Source: Rhizobium anhuiense (GTDB taxonomy: Bacteria > Pseudomonadota > Alphaproteobacteria > Rhizobiales > Rhizobiaceae). From it: 64,000 bases of DNA. The position numbers were made by a program, and so were the translations under genes. The DNA lies in NCBI RefSeq assembly GCF_003985145.1, contig NZ_ML133539.1, positions 1 to 64,000 on the forward strand, given 5' to 3'. Of the stretch, positions 36,121-45,133 are shown one piece after another; position 1 is the stretch's first letter; every line of letters starts with the position of its first letter. Under the pieces are notes generated by a model. The model worked only from the letters and a program-made list of their open reading frames with translations. It was not told the DNA's origin and did no database searches.

Positions 36121-36156
36121 TTTACCTAGCTTAACACTAACTTGACCGCACTTAAC
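36121..36156. promoter_or_regulatory. CpxR-type box cluster, divergent promoter
   Basis: On the minus strand the sequence reads GTTAA-N5-GTCAA, then GTTAG-T-GTTAA-N5-GTAAA, so half-sites recur about every 10 bases, one helical turn. It lies 63 bases from the response regulator start and 26-61 bases from the truncated adaptor start. The same 36 bases, with one change, precede the second adaptor gene. Confidence 0.65.
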
Positions 36157-36181
36157 ATTCAGACGGCTACTGATAGGCATT

Positions 36182-37138
36182 ATGGCATCGCCCGCGTGGC
36201 GGGACAGGTCCGCGCCGATGCCGGATACTCCAAGGAAAGCATCGTTGAGAAAGCCGTCCATGCCATTCGCCGCTGCATTCGTTGCGGCCGCACTTCTCTT
36301 CGCGTTCCGCAACTTCATTATGGAACACTCCGCCGCGCCGCCGCTCGCCGTGTCCCTGACGGCGCCGTCGCAGCAGGATTGTCCCGAAACCCTCTTGGCG
36401 GAAGGATGGCTCAAGCCCTGGCAAGAGGCGATTGTCGCCTCCGAGACGGGCGGCCTTCGCATCACCGAGGTCCTGGTTGATGTCGGCTCCGTGGTTGCGA
36501 AAGGGCAGACGCTCGTGCGGCTTTCGCAGGAGAGCGTACTTGCAGACCTTCAGAAACACGAAGCGGCAATTGCGACGGCAAAAGCGAACCTGTCGAAGGC
36601 AAGAGGAAATGTCGACCAGGTGCGGCAACTAGGTCTTTCTGGTGCGGGCTCCGCCGACGACATCGCGCAATACGTGACCGCGGAACAGACGGCGGTTGTC
36701 AGCCTTAAAGCCGCAAAGGCCGACTTCGATAACGACAGGGTCAAGCTCGAGCAGACGACCATCACCGCAGCCGACGACGGTCTGATAATTTCGCGGTCTG
36801 CCGAGCTCGGTGCCGTCGTCTCCGCCGGCGCCGAGCTGTTCCGCATGGTGCGCCAGCAGCGTGTCGAATGGCAGGCAGAGGTTCCAGCAGATTACCTTCC
36901 ACGAATTTCGGAAGGGTCGAACGTCGTGGTCAACGGGCCCGAGGGTCAGCGGATCCAAGGCAAGGTCAGGCTTGTCGGCCCTTCGGTCAGCGCCGATACG
37001 AGCCGAGCGATCGTCTATGTCGCCTTTCCGGCCGACGTCCATCCACGTACCGGACTGTACGTGACGGGCAACATTGAACTTCAGGCGACACCAGCCCCCG
37101 CGTTTTCCAAACCGCGACCGTGTTCGGGGACGGGATAA
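36182..37138 (+). pseudogene. RND efflux adaptor (MFP), C-terminally truncated by frameshift
   Basis: A periplasmic membrane-fusion adaptor like the one at 39805, with the same order: signal anchor (FAAAFVAAALLFAF), lipoyl half-motifs (WLKPWQEAIVASETGGLRI and LVDVGSVVAKGQTL), helical hairpin, second lipoyl half (AADDGLIISRSAELGAVVSAG), and beta-barrel (VEWQAEVPADYLPRI). It breaks in the membrane-proximal domain: the intact copy reads VPETAIVFRDGIS, while here the frame reads SKPRPCSGTG and stops. Another frame still encodes TATVFGDGIS, so a frameshift removed the last about 70 residues. No RND pump gene follows. It is probably non-functional, although the first 300 residues remain open. Confidence 0.8.
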
Positions 37139-37258
37139 GTGACCGCGTCCGGCGCGAACCCGTCATGCGAATCCATTGTCGCGACGCGTTCGTCATGCCG
37201 GGGCTGGACTCGATCCCGAATCCGCCAAACCCCACACCAACAAAACGGAATATTTGAC

Positions 37259-38191
37259 ATGAACCAAGCGAAATCCCAGCGTATTGTTGTCATGACCGGA
37301 GTCACTGCCGGACTCGGCTTACATGCGCTTCAGAAGATCGCCGCTCAGCCAGGTACACGGGTCATCGTCGGTGCCCGTGGAAGCGGCCGAGCTGTACCTC
37401 CCGGCGTGGAGGTCATTCCTCTCGATCTCGCATCTCTCGCGAGCGTCCGCCAATTTTCTGAGGCTGTCACATCGCGGCTCGAAAGTGGCCGCATCGACAT
37501 ATTGGTTCTCAATGCCGGCATGCAGGCCTCGACGAACGAAGGCAGGAGTGTCGAAGGCTACGAACTGACCTTCGCGGTCAATCACCTCGCCCACTACCTG
37601 CTGGCTCGACTCCTGCTGTCGCAAATGGCCGATCAAGGCCGTCTGGTGATCACCACTAGCGAAACGCACGATCCCGCCGTTACGCCGATCGCTCCCAAGG
37701 CTCTCGATCCCCAGGCCCTGGCGCATCCGGACAAGAGCGGCTTTGGCATGGGCATACGCGCGTATGCAGCTTCCAAGCTGTGCAATTTGCTGACCGCACA
37801 ATCCTTCGCTGCCATGGAAGAGGTCAGGGCCCGTAAGCTCGCGGTGATCGCCTTCAGCCCCGGCCTTACCGGTGGCACGTCGCTGGGCCGCGACAGCCCC
37901 CGCGCCATGCGCGCGGTCGTCATGCTCCTCATGCATACTGTCTTCCGAGTGGTCGGCCTTTTCCGTCCTGAATACGTCATCGGTACGCCCGAACGCTCAG
38001 GCGAAGCGCTGGCCGAGATCGCTCTCGGGGCGGTCATCCCGCCGCCGGGCCGGATCTACGTCTCGCTTGTGAAGGGCAAGCCGACCTTTCCCGATCCATC
38101 CCAACTGGCGCGAAGCCGAGAGGCTCGGGAACAGTTGTGGCGCGAAAGCGCAGTTATGGTTGGATTCGATGATCAGGCCCCGACCCAATGA
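37259..38191 (+). CDS. Short-chain dehydrogenase/reductase
   Basis: A 310-residue NAD(P)-dependent oxidoreductase. Seen: TGVTAGLGLHAL (TGxxxGxG cofactor motif), LDLASLASVRQF, ILVLNAGM (NAG motif), a Ser in ITTSETHD and the catalytic YAASK. A C-terminal extension (about 230-310) includes a hydrophobic stretch MRAVVMLLMHTVFRVVGLF, as in retinol-dehydrogenase-like and oxidoreductase YkvO-type proteins, and may touch the membrane. The ATG at 37259 directly precedes the first beta strand. Its stop overlaps the start of the ferredoxin-reductase-like gene (ATGA), so the two probably act together in one redox pathway. Confidence 0.9.
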   Translation: MNQAKSQRIVVMTGVTAGLGLHALQKIAAQPGTRVIVGARGSGRAVPPGVEVIPLDLASLASVRQFSEAVTSRLESGRIDILVLNAGMQASTNEGRSVEGYELTFAVNHLAHYLLARLLLSQMADQGRLVITTSETHDPAVTPIAPKALDPQALAHPDKSGFGMGIRAYAASKLCNLLTAQSFAAMEEVRARKLAVIAFSPGLTGGTSLGRDSPRAMRAVVMLLMHTVFRVVGLFRPEYVIGTPERSGEALAEIALGAVIPPPGRIYVSLVKGKPTFPDPSQLARSREAREQLWRESAVMVGFDDQAPTQ

Positions 38192-38826
38192 AGATTACCT
38201 TTACGAAAAAAGTACACGAGTACGACGACGTTTTCTCGTTTTTCTTCGATGCACCCGGCGTCAACTACAAAGCGGGACAGTACACCCATTTGAGGGTTGG
38301 TGGTCCGCTCGACTTTCTTGGCTCGGTTCGCGAGATGTCCTTCGCCTCAGCCCCGGGAGATCCAGAGCTCATGTTCAGCATGCATCTGGGATCAAATAGC
38401 AAATTCAAGAAAAAGATGAGCGCGCTCCAGCCCGACGATACGATCAGTTTGTTTGGCACAGGCGCGCACGTCAAATTGCCCGAACACCGAACCGGAAGTT
38501 TGGTTTTCATAGCGGGCGGCGTGGGGATGACCCCATTCCGCTCGATGATTCTGGAGGCGCACAAGGCAGGGAACCATCAGACGGCGCTGGTTCAAGTCCA
38601 ACGGGGCGATTTCCTCTATCGCAAGGAGTTGGAGCCGCTTGTATCCGACTATCTCGCGGTCCGTCCGGAGATATTCGTGGACACCGTCAAGAAGGTAGGG
38701 GGAGGTTATGGCGATGATGCGATTTTCTACGTGTGCGGATCGAGAAGGCTCATCGCATCTGTAGTTGAAACCCTTAAGGGGTGCGGCATTGAGAAAGAGA
38801 AAGTTAGAATAGAAAGCTACAAATAG
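38188..38826 (+). CDS. Ferredoxin-NADP reductase-like flavoprotein
   Basis: A compact 212-residue FNR-fold protein. FAD domain: KAGQYTHLRVGG and REMSFASAPGDPELMFSMH. In place of the common RxYS motif it has REMSFAS, still with the Arg and Ser that bind FAD. NAD(P) domain: FIAGGVGMTPFRSMI and FYVCGSRRLIASVVETL. No iron-sulphur domain is fused, so it must pass electrons to a separate partner. It is coupled by a 4-base overlap to the SDR gene. The partner and substrate are unknown. Confidence 0.88.
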   Translation: MKITFTKKVHEYDDVFSFFFDAPGVNYKAGQYTHLRVGGPLDFLGSVREMSFASAPGDPELMFSMHLGSNSKFKKKMSALQPDDTISLFGTGAHVKLPEHRTGSLVFIAGGVGMTPFRSMILEAHKAGNHQTALVQVQRGDFLYRKELEPLVSDYLAVRPEIFVDTVKKVGGGYGDDAIFYVCGSRRLIASVVETLKGCGIEKEKVRIESYK

Positions 38827-38946
38827 GCGTAGATCGGCAAGAAGGTGCGGGAAATCACCACCGATTGAAGAAAGCATTATGTCCGAGCACTGAAGGCGTA
38901 GCTTCGGTCTGCTTGCAGGAGCAGCCCTCCCTCGCCACGCCCAAGC

Positions 38947-38990
38947 GCCGGGGTTGCCCGGCGGTCGTCAGCCGGGGCTGCACTCCCCGG
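38947..38990. terminator. Paired GC-rich hairpins between convergent genes
   Basis: GCCGGG-GTTG-CCCGGC, followed by CCGGGG-N7-CCCCGG, lie between the flavoprotein end and the end of the NAD(P)-binding protein. They probably act as a bidirectional terminator. There is no T-run. Confidence 0.5.
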
Positions 38991-38995
38991 ACACC

Positions 38996-39619
38996 TCAGT
39001 AAATCAACAGAGGCGTTTGACCGATGAATTGAGGCGACTTGGCTTGGTTGAGCATGAAGCCGGCGACGTCGGCGCGTGCAATTCTGCCACCATGGATGCC
39101 CCGCAAATCGGTCAGCGCCCTATAGCGCCCCATATACGGACCATTGGTCAAGAAACCGGGCCGGACAATGATCCAGCGAGCGATATTGTTCTTGATAATG
39201 CGTTCCTGGCGATCCTTGTCGGCGTAAATCCTGCGAAGGACAATCGGCAGGAATAAATGGTCGTACAACCATGTCCCGTGTCCTTTGCTATCGCCGGTTC
39301 CCATACCCGTGACGGCGATGAGCAATTGTTCCCGCTCAAGAGCTTTCGAAAGGTTTTCGGCGCAGCGGGAGAACATGGTTATTGTTCGCGTTACATTCGC
39401 GGTTCCCAGGCAATCGCAGACGACGTCTTGTCCCGTCACGAGTCCCGTGATCGCGTTGGCTTCCTGGGCATCTCCCTGTAGGATCCGCAACCGGGAGTGC
39501 TTAATTGGCATGCGGCTTGGCTCACGGGCGAGCGCAGTGACCTCGTGGCCGTCTTTCAGCGCCGTTTTAGCAGTGGCCAAACCAATGCCGCGCGTTGCGC
39601 CGATGATTGCGATCTTCAT
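38996..39619 (-). CDS. NAD(P)-binding NmrA/atypical SDR-family protein
   Basis: A 207-residue Rossmann protein starting MKIAIIGATRGIGLATAKTAL (GxxGxxG cofactor loop), with AREPSR after the second strand (NADP preference), LQGDAQEANAI, CLGTANVTRT and WIIVRPGFLTNGP. It lacks the YxxxK of classical SDRs, as in NmrA/HSCARG-like NAD(P)H sensors and epimerase-type reductases. AAGGAG precedes the ATG at 39619; the frame continues to 39679 without support. The second CpxR-like box cluster is 128 bases upstream, so shared stress control is possible. Confidence 0.85.
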   Translation of the reverse strand: MKIAIIGATRGIGLATAKTALKDGHEVTALAREPSRMPIKHSRLRILQGDAQEANAITGLVTGQDVVCDCLGTANVTRTITMFSRCAENLSKALEREQLLIAVTGMGTGDSKGHGTWLYDHLFLPIVLRRIYADKDRQERIIKNNIARWIIVRPGFLTNGPYMGRYRALTDLRGIHGGRIARADVAGFMLNQAKSPQFIGQTPLLIY

Positions 39620-39746
39620 GGAGCATCTCCTTAAGCTTGAAAGGTCGGGCTCCGGCGGCGAGTTGGGATTTTTGATCACTTCCCGTCATGTCGCCTGGCG
39701 TCCATGCCGGCTGTATTACAGGACAAACGTGAGCGCTCCATCCAAC

Positions 39747-39782
39747 TTTACCTAGCTTAACACTAACTTGACCGTACTTAAC
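39747..39782. promoter_or_regulatory. CpxR-type box cluster upstream of RND operon
   Basis: Same 36 bases as at 36121-36156 with one difference (GTACTTAAC for GCACTTAAC). GTTAA-N5-GTAAA on the minus strand ends 44 bases before the adaptor ATG. Confidence 0.65.
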
Positions 39783-39804
39783 GTTCAGCGGGCTATTGAT
39801 AGGC

Positions 39805-40941
39805 ATGGCGGCATCGGTCGCGTGGGCACCGCCCCGCCCCTCAGCCGGAACTGCAAGGATTGGACCGTTGGAAAAGCCATTCGTGACACTCGCCACCGCG
39901 CTCGTTATGGTGGCGTTCCTGTCTCCATTTCGCAATGCCGCGGCAGAACAAGCCCCCGCACCTGCTCTCACCGTTTCCCTGACGACGCCGGTGCAGCGGG
40001 ACTGGCCCGAGACCGTTCCGGCAAGCGGGTGGCTTAAACCCTGGCAGGAAGCGATCATCGCCTCTGAAATCAGCGGCCTGCGCATAACCGATGTTCTGGT
40101 CGATGTCGGCGCTGTGGTCACCAAGGGACAGACGCTCGTGCGGCTCTCACAGGAGAGCGTTCTCGCCGATCTTCGCAAGCAGGAGGCCGCCGTCGAGACT
40201 GCCAAGGCAAGTCTTTCGAAAGCAAAGGCCAATGCCGACCGGGCACGGCAGCTCCGCCCTTCAGGTGCGCTTTCCGACGAAAAGATCGTCGAATATCTGG
40301 CCGACGAGCAGACGGCAACGGCAAGTCTGGCCTCCGAGGAGGCGGCGCTCGATAGCGAAAGAATCAGGCTTGCGCAGACAGCAATCACCGCCGTCGACGA
40401 TGGCATTATTACTTCGCGTTCCGCAGACCTCGGCGCCGTTGTTTCCGCCGGCACCGAGCTGTTCCGCATGGTTCGCCAGCAAAGGGTCGAGTGGCAAGCC
40501 GAAGTTTCGGCACGCTACCTTCCACGAATTACCGAAGGACTGGACGTCGAGATCAACGAACCTGGCGATCTCCCGATTCGGGGCAAGGTGAGGCTTGTCG
40601 CGCCTTCAGTGAGTACAGATACCAGCCGGGCGATCGTCTATGTCACGCTTCCCGCGGACGTACGCCCGCGCGTTGGTCTTTATGTCACAGGCACCATAGA
40701 ACTCAGGACCACCCCGGCCCTGACCGTTCCCGAGACTGCGATCGTGTTCCGGGACGGCATCAGCTACCTCTTCACGGCCGGCGCGGATCAGCGTGTGCGA
40801 CGTATACGCGTCGAAACGGGCCGCCGTAACGACACCGAAGTGGAGATCGTCTCCGGCATCGACCAGTCCTCCAAGGTCGTCACCGCGGGTGGCGCGTTCC
40901 TGTCGGACAACGCTCTTGTGAAAGTTGCGGAGAACGACTGA
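39805..40941 (+). CDS. RND efflux periplasmic adaptor (HlyD/AcrA-type)
   Basis: The intact member of the duplicated adaptor pair, 378 residues. It joins an inner-membrane RND pump to an outer-membrane channel. N-terminal signal/anchor (FVTLATALVMVAFLSPF), lipoyl halves (WLKPWQEAIIASEISGLRI and AVDDGIITSRSADLGAVVSAG) around an alpha-hairpin of about 80 residues, beta-barrel (VEWQAEVSARYLPRI to ADVRPRVGLYVTGTIE), and a membrane-proximal domain (VPETAIVFRDGISYLFTAG to FLSDNALVKVAEND). The ATG at 39805 is preferred to the TTG at 39796. Its stop overlaps the pump start (TGATG). CpxR-like boxes precede it. Confidence 0.93.
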   Translation: MAASVAWAPPRPSAGTARIGPLEKPFVTLATALVMVAFLSPFRNAAAEQAPAPALTVSLTTPVQRDWPETVPASGWLKPWQEAIIASEISGLRITDVLVDVGAVVTKGQTLVRLSQESVLADLRKQEAAVETAKASLSKAKANADRARQLRPSGALSDEKIVEYLADEQTATASLASEEAALDSERIRLAQTAITAVDDGIITSRSADLGAVVSAGTELFRMVRQQRVEWQAEVSARYLPRITEGLDVEINEPGDLPIRGKVRLVAPSVSTDTSRAIVYVTLPADVRPRVGLYVTGTIELRTTPALTVPETAIVFRDGISYLFTAGADQRVRRIRVETGRRNDTEVEIVSGIDQSSKVVTAGGAFLSDNALVKVAEND

Positions 40942-43900
40942 TGAACTTTTCCGCTTTCTCGATCCGCAACCCCGTTCCCGCGATCCTGCTGTTTGTCATG
41001 CTTGCCGTGGGGGGTCTTTTGGCCTTCAGGCAACTGCCGATCCAGAACTTTCCCGATATGGACCTCCCGACCATCAGCGTCACCGCGACGCTCGACGGCG
41101 CAGCACCGGCGCAGCTCGAAACCGAGGTCGCCCGTCCCCTTGAGGATAGTTTTGCCGCGCTCAGCTATCTCGACCACGTCACGACGACGATCACCGACGG
41201 TACGGTGTCCATCAAGGTTGCCTTCAAGCTCGAGAAAGACAGCGAAACGGCCTTGAACGAGGTCCGGAACGCCGTCGACAGTGCCAATGGCGATCTACCG
41301 CCTCAGATGGAGACGCCGAGCGTCACGAAGGTCACGGTACAGAGCACCGCTCTCGTCACCTATGCCATCCGCTCTACCGCTCTCAACGAGACTGAACTTT
41401 CCTGGTTCGTCGACAATGATCTGACCAAGGCGCTGCTGTCGGTGCCCGGTGTCGGGCAGGTCAACCGCATCGGCGGAATTGATCGTGAGGTTCACGTCGA
41501 CCTCGATCCTTCGACGATGGCATCACTTGGCGTCACCGCGGCCACCGTATCGTCGCAACTAAAGGCCGTGCAGGCGGATACGTCAGGCGGTCTCGGAGAA
41601 ATCGGCGGCACCCGTCAGACCTTGCGCACGCTCGGCGCCCTGCCATCGGTCGAGGCATTGAAGGGGCTCAAGATCCCCATGGCAAACGGCCAGCAGGTTC
41701 GCCTCGACGACATCGCGTCTGTCACGGACAGCTTCGCCGAGCGGTCCTCGATTGCCTATCTCGATGGCCAACGGGTGATCGCGGTCGAGATCAAGCGTTC
41801 GAACGGCTTTTCGGACAGCGGCGTCGCCGCGGATGTTGACGCGGCGATCAAGCAATTCGCGGCGGGCCATCCCAATGTTCAGATCGACGAGGCCTACAGC
41901 ACGATCGGCCGGATCATCGGCAATTACGAAACTTCAATGAGCATGCTGTACGAAGGCGCGATCCTGGCCATCATCGTCGTCTGGTTCTTCCTCCGGGACT
42001 GGCGTGCAACGATCCTGTCGGCCGTTGCGCTGCCCCTTTCTGTTATACCCACCTTCCTGGTGATGTATCTTGCCGGATTCAGCCTGAACATCGTCACGCT
42101 GCTCGCGTTGTCGCTGGTGGTCGGCATCCTCGTGGATGACGCCATCGTCGAGATCGAGAACATCGCCCGCCACCTGCGAATGGGCAAGCGGCCGATCGAC
42201 GCGGCAATGGAAGCCGCCAACGAGATCGGGCTTGCGGTCATCGCAACCACCTTCACGCTCGTCGCCGTATTCCTGCCGACGGCGTTCATGAGCGGAATAC
42301 CCGGCCTCGTGTTCCGGCAGTTCGGCATCACCGCCGCCGTTGCAGTCCTTGCCTCGCTCGTGGTAGCGCGCCTCCTGACGCCGATGATGGCCGCCTATTT
42401 CATGAAGGCTCATCCCGCGGACGAGAAGGATGGGCGCATCATGCGCGCCTACATGGCCGCTGCGAGGGCAGCCCTGACACACAGGAAAACTACGGTGGCC
42501 CTCACCGCCATCGTCGTTGCGCTTTCGCTGGCAACCATTCCCTTCCTCAAATCGGGGTTCCTGCCCGCTTCCGACGACGCGCGAACCCAGATCACGCTGA
42601 CCATGCAGCCGGGCGCCACCATCGAGCAGACGGACGCCGCCACCAGGCAGGCCTCCGATATCGTCGGCAAGCTCAAGGACGTCACGCGTGTCTTTTCTTC
42701 GGTGGGGGTCGCGTCTTCGAACGGCGGCGGGCCCAACGTCACCACCTCGAGCGATCTCGGCTCCGCGACTATCGTTGTCGTTCTCAAACCCATCGATGAG
42801 CGTAATCGAAAGCAGTCGGAGATTGAAAACGACATCCGGCAGGCCCTCTCGACTCTCCCCGGCCTGCGTGTGGAGGTCGGCAACGGCGCTAATGGAACAA
42901 AGCTGGAGATCGCGCTAGCAAGCGACGATGCAAACGCACTTGAGACTGCGAGCACGGCCCTAGAGGAACAGCTTCGCACGCTCCAAGGCATCGGCGCGGT
43001 CACATCTACCGCCGCGAGGCAGGCGCCCGAAATCCAGATCGCACCCGACTTTGCGCGTGCGGCGGCCCTCGGGGTAACGTCAAGCGCGATCTCCGAAGCG
43101 GTGCGCGTGGCCACGAACGGGGAATATTCCTCTGCCTTGCCGAAGCTCAACCTGCCGCAGCGCCAGGTTCCTATCGTCGTTCGGTTCAGCCCCGAGACAC
43201 GGACAAAGCTCGACGACATCAAGAACATGCGGGTGGCTGGAACCAACGGCAGTGTTGATCTCGGATCGATTGCTGATATCCGGATCGGCGGCAGCCCCTC
43301 GCAAATCGATCGTATCGATCGGATGCGCAATGTCACCCTCTCAGTCGAGCTCAACGGTCGCATCCTTGGTGATGTCAACCGTGAGGCACAGGCACTGCCG
43401 GCGCTCCAACACCTGCCGACGGGCGTCACCCTTGTCTCACAGGGCGAACTTCAGCGCAGTTCGGAGCTGTTCCAGAGCTTCGCGCTGGCAATGGCGATTG
43501 GTGTGTTCTGCATCTACGCGGTCCTCGTCCTCCTCTTCCACGACTTCCTCCAGCCGCTCACCCTTCTGATGGCCCTCCCGCTCTCGCTCGGCGGTGCGCT
43601 GCTGCCGCTTGTCGTCACCGGAACAAGCTTCTCGATGCCGGCCGTCATCGGGCTGCTGATGCTCATGGGTGTGGTGACGAAGAACTCAATCCTGCTGATC
43701 GAATATGGGATTATGTCGCGCCAGCAAGGCATGTCCAGATTTGACGCTCTCATTGATGCCTGCCACAAGCGCGCGCGGCCGATTGTCATGACCACCATCG
43801 CCATGGCTTCGGGGATGCTGCCAGCAGCGCTCAGCCTAATGGGCGGTGATTCAAGCTTTCGTCAACCGATGGCCATTGTGGTGATCGGCGGCTTGATGAT

Positions 43901-44096
43901 GTCGACTTTCCTAAGCCTCATCGTCATCCCCGTCATCTTCACCTTGGTCGACGATCTGGAACAGCTCCTCAAGCGGTCGCTGCGCCGCCTCGGGTTCGCC
44001 CGGGAGACCGCGGACGAAAAGCCGGAGACATCCAACGATCGCGTGGCGATCGCCTTCAAGCCTCTCCATTCGACTCGGGGCCAAGGTCAGAGATGA
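40941..44096 (+). CDS. RND efflux pump permease (HAE1/AcrB-like)
   Basis: A 1051-residue inner-membrane drug/proton antiporter, full length for the family. N-terminal FSAFSIRNPVPAILLFVMLAVGG (TM1), porter-domain start NFPDMDLPTISVTATLDGAAP, the TM4 proton-relay pair in VVGILVDDAIVEIENI, and TM5-6 VIATTFTLVAVFLPTAFMSG. The second repeat carries ALPLSLGGALLPLVVTG and LMLMGVVTKNSILLIEY (TM10 relay Lys/Asn), then RPIVMTTIAMASGMLPAAL. It is translationally coupled to the adaptor. No outer-membrane TolC gene is present nearby, so it must use one encoded elsewhere. The substrate is unknown. Confidence 0.95.
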   Translation: MNFSAFSIRNPVPAILLFVMLAVGGLLAFRQLPIQNFPDMDLPTISVTATLDGAAPAQLETEVARPLEDSFAALSYLDHVTTTITDGTVSIKVAFKLEKDSETALNEVRNAVDSANGDLPPQMETPSVTKVTVQSTALVTYAIRSTALNETELSWFVDNDLTKALLSVPGVGQVNRIGGIDREVHVDLDPSTMASLGVTAATVSSQLKAVQADTSGGLGEIGGTRQTLRTLGALPSVEALKGLKIPMANGQQVRLDDIASVTDSFAERSSIAYLDGQRVIAVEIKRSNGFSDSGVAADVDAAIKQFAAGHPNVQIDEAYSTIGRIIGNYETSMSMLYEGAILAIIVVWFFLRDWRATILSAVALPLSVIPTFLVMYLAGFSLNIVTLLALSLVVGILVDDAIVEIENIARHLRMGKRPIDAAMEAANEIGLAVIATTFTLVAVFLPTAFMSGIPGLVFRQFGITAAVAVLASLVVARLLTPMMAAYFMKAHPADEKDGRIMRAYMAAARAALTHRKTTVALTAIVVALSLATIPFLKSGFLPASDDARTQITLTMQPGATIEQTDAATRQASDIVGKLKDVTRVFSSVGVASSNGGGPNVTTSSDLGSATIVVVLKPIDERNRKQSEIENDIRQALSTLPGLRVEVGNGANGTKLEIALASDDANALETASTALEEQLRTLQGIGAVTSTAARQAPEIQIAPDFARAAALGVTSSAISEAVRVATNGEYSSALPKLNLPQRQVPIVVRFSPETRTKLDDIKNMRVAGTNGSVDLGSIADIRIGGSPSQIDRIDRMRNVTLSVELNGRILGDVNREAQALPALQHLPTGVTLVSQGELQRSSELFQSFALAMAIGVFCIYAVLVLLFHDFLQPLTLLMALPLSLGGALLPLVVTGTSFSMPAVIGLLMLMGVVTKNSILLIEYGIMSRQQGMSRFDALIDACHKRARPIVMTTIAMASGMLPAALSLMGGDSSFRQPMAIVVIGGLMMSTFLSLIVIPVIFTLVDDLEQLLKRSLRRLGFARETADEKPETSNDRVAIAFKPLHSTRGQGQR

Positions 44097-44223
44097 ATTC
44101 CGTTCGGCTGGTTATCAGGCAGACAATCACGCGACGGCGAACTGTCGCGCCTTTCATTGCAACCTCTTCGGTCGACTTCCAAGCCCCCATCGTGGAAGAA
44201 GGCCGCGGGACGTTTTCCCCCAG

Positions 44224-44244
44224 CAGGCGGCATGATGCCGCCTG
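44224..44244. repeat. Perfect inverted repeat upstream of DedA gene
   Basis: CAGGCGGCAT and ATGCCGCCTG flank a single G, forming a 21-base palindrome-like site in the gap between the RND pump and the DedA gene. It could be an operator or a terminator stem. Confidence 0.45.
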
Positions 44245-44291
44245 CGCGTCCTGCCTCTATACAGGAGCCTACCCACCGATTGGGAGGCGCT

Positions 44292-44918
44292 ATGCCTGAC
44301 CTGCTCACCTCAGATCCACTCGCCGCGCTGATACCTCTCATTGCTGCTTTTGGCGTCATGACACCGATGATCGCGACATTCTTGGAGCGCTTCGTACCAG
44401 TGCTCCCGTCGTATGCAGTGCTCGTCGTAATAGGCGTGGCGGCGGCTGATGGAAGTTTCTCCCTGCTTGCCGCCCTGGCTTTAAGCCTGGTCGGCAGCAC
44501 TCTAGGATGCTTGTGCTTGTATGCGCTTGGGAGAGTGGTCGGCGAACGCCGCTCCCGCCGTTTAATCGAAGGTTCGGCGCGTTTGATCGGGATATCTTCG
44601 GAGAAGTATCGGCGGTGGGAGGATCGGCTGCGTTCCAACCAGCGGTCGATCGCGTTTCTCGCACAATTGATCCCCACCGTTCGGCTCATCTCGCCGGGCA
44701 TATCGGGATTGTTGCATATCAGATTCTGGCAGTTCGCAGGCGCGACGGCCTTGGGCGCTGCATTGTGGAACGGGCTTTTTATAGGCGTGGGATATGCCTT
44801 CGCGCTCATCGACACGGACGCGAACGCATCGATTCTGGCACTCAAGACCGCGATCGCACTTGTCATCGCAGAAGGGTTCGCCTTCTGGAGCTGGCGTTGG
44901 AAGGTCCGGGCGCGATGA
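44292..44918 (+). CDS. DedA-family membrane protein (SNARE-associated domain)
   Basis: A 208-residue inner-membrane protein. The ATG at 44292 follows GGGAGG. Predicted membrane or re-entrant segments include ALIPLIAAFGVMTPMIATFL, VLPSYAVLVVIGVAA, FSLLAALALSLVGSTLGCL, the conserved re-entrant helix (FLAQLIPTVRLISPGISGLL, where the Arg is typical) and a C-terminal pair. DedA proteins are thought to flip lipids such as undecaprenyl phosphate and phosphatidylethanolamine. Its stop overlaps the start of a truncated methyltransferase frame (ATGA), the trace of a former operon. Confidence 0.88.
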   Translation: MPDLLTSDPLAALIPLIAAFGVMTPMIATFLERFVPVLPSYAVLVVIGVAAADGSFSLLAALALSLVGSTLGCLCLYALGRVVGERRSRRLIEGSARLIGISSEKYRRWEDRLRSNQRSIAFLAQLIPTVRLISPGISGLLHIRFWQFAGATALGAALWNGLFIGVGYAFALIDTDANASILALKTAIALVIAEGFAFWSWRWKVRAR

Positions 44919-45133
44919 GCTTCAGTTACCGTGTGCTTGCCGACCATCTTCGCTTCGTCCGCTCATTCTTTGCCGATCCTCGCCGCGTTGCGGCGATTGC
45001 TCCTTCAAGCGCCGCACTTGCGCGCCTGATGACATTGGAGATTTCGCCGTTCTGGTCGGAAGTGCCCAGTTCCGCGTCCGATACTCGACAGACTGGGACT
45101 GAAGGCCCGACGTATCGGCGGGACGCTGCGTAA
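44915..45133 (+). pseudogene. N-terminal fragment of a phospholipid N-methyltransferase-like gene
   Basis: The frame overlaps the DedA stop and reads MSFSYRVLADHLRFVRSFFA, then DPRRVAAIAPSSAALARLM, the characteristic start of PmtA-like and related SAM methyltransferases (FxxxxRDPRxVGAIAPSSxxLARxM). The next element should be the SAM motif (ELGPGTG), but after about 48 residues the sequence becomes unrelated and stops. No continuation is seen in other frames. The gene was cut by a deletion or insertion. Confidence 0.6.

Noticed and set aside
42449..43429. 326-codon minus-strand frame inside the RND pump gene
   Set aside because: Low-complexity Ser/Arg-rich translation, antisense to a well-supported pump.
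44087..44947. 286-codon minus-strand frame opposite DedA
   Set aside because: Antisense to a membrane protein with family motifs and a good ribosome site.
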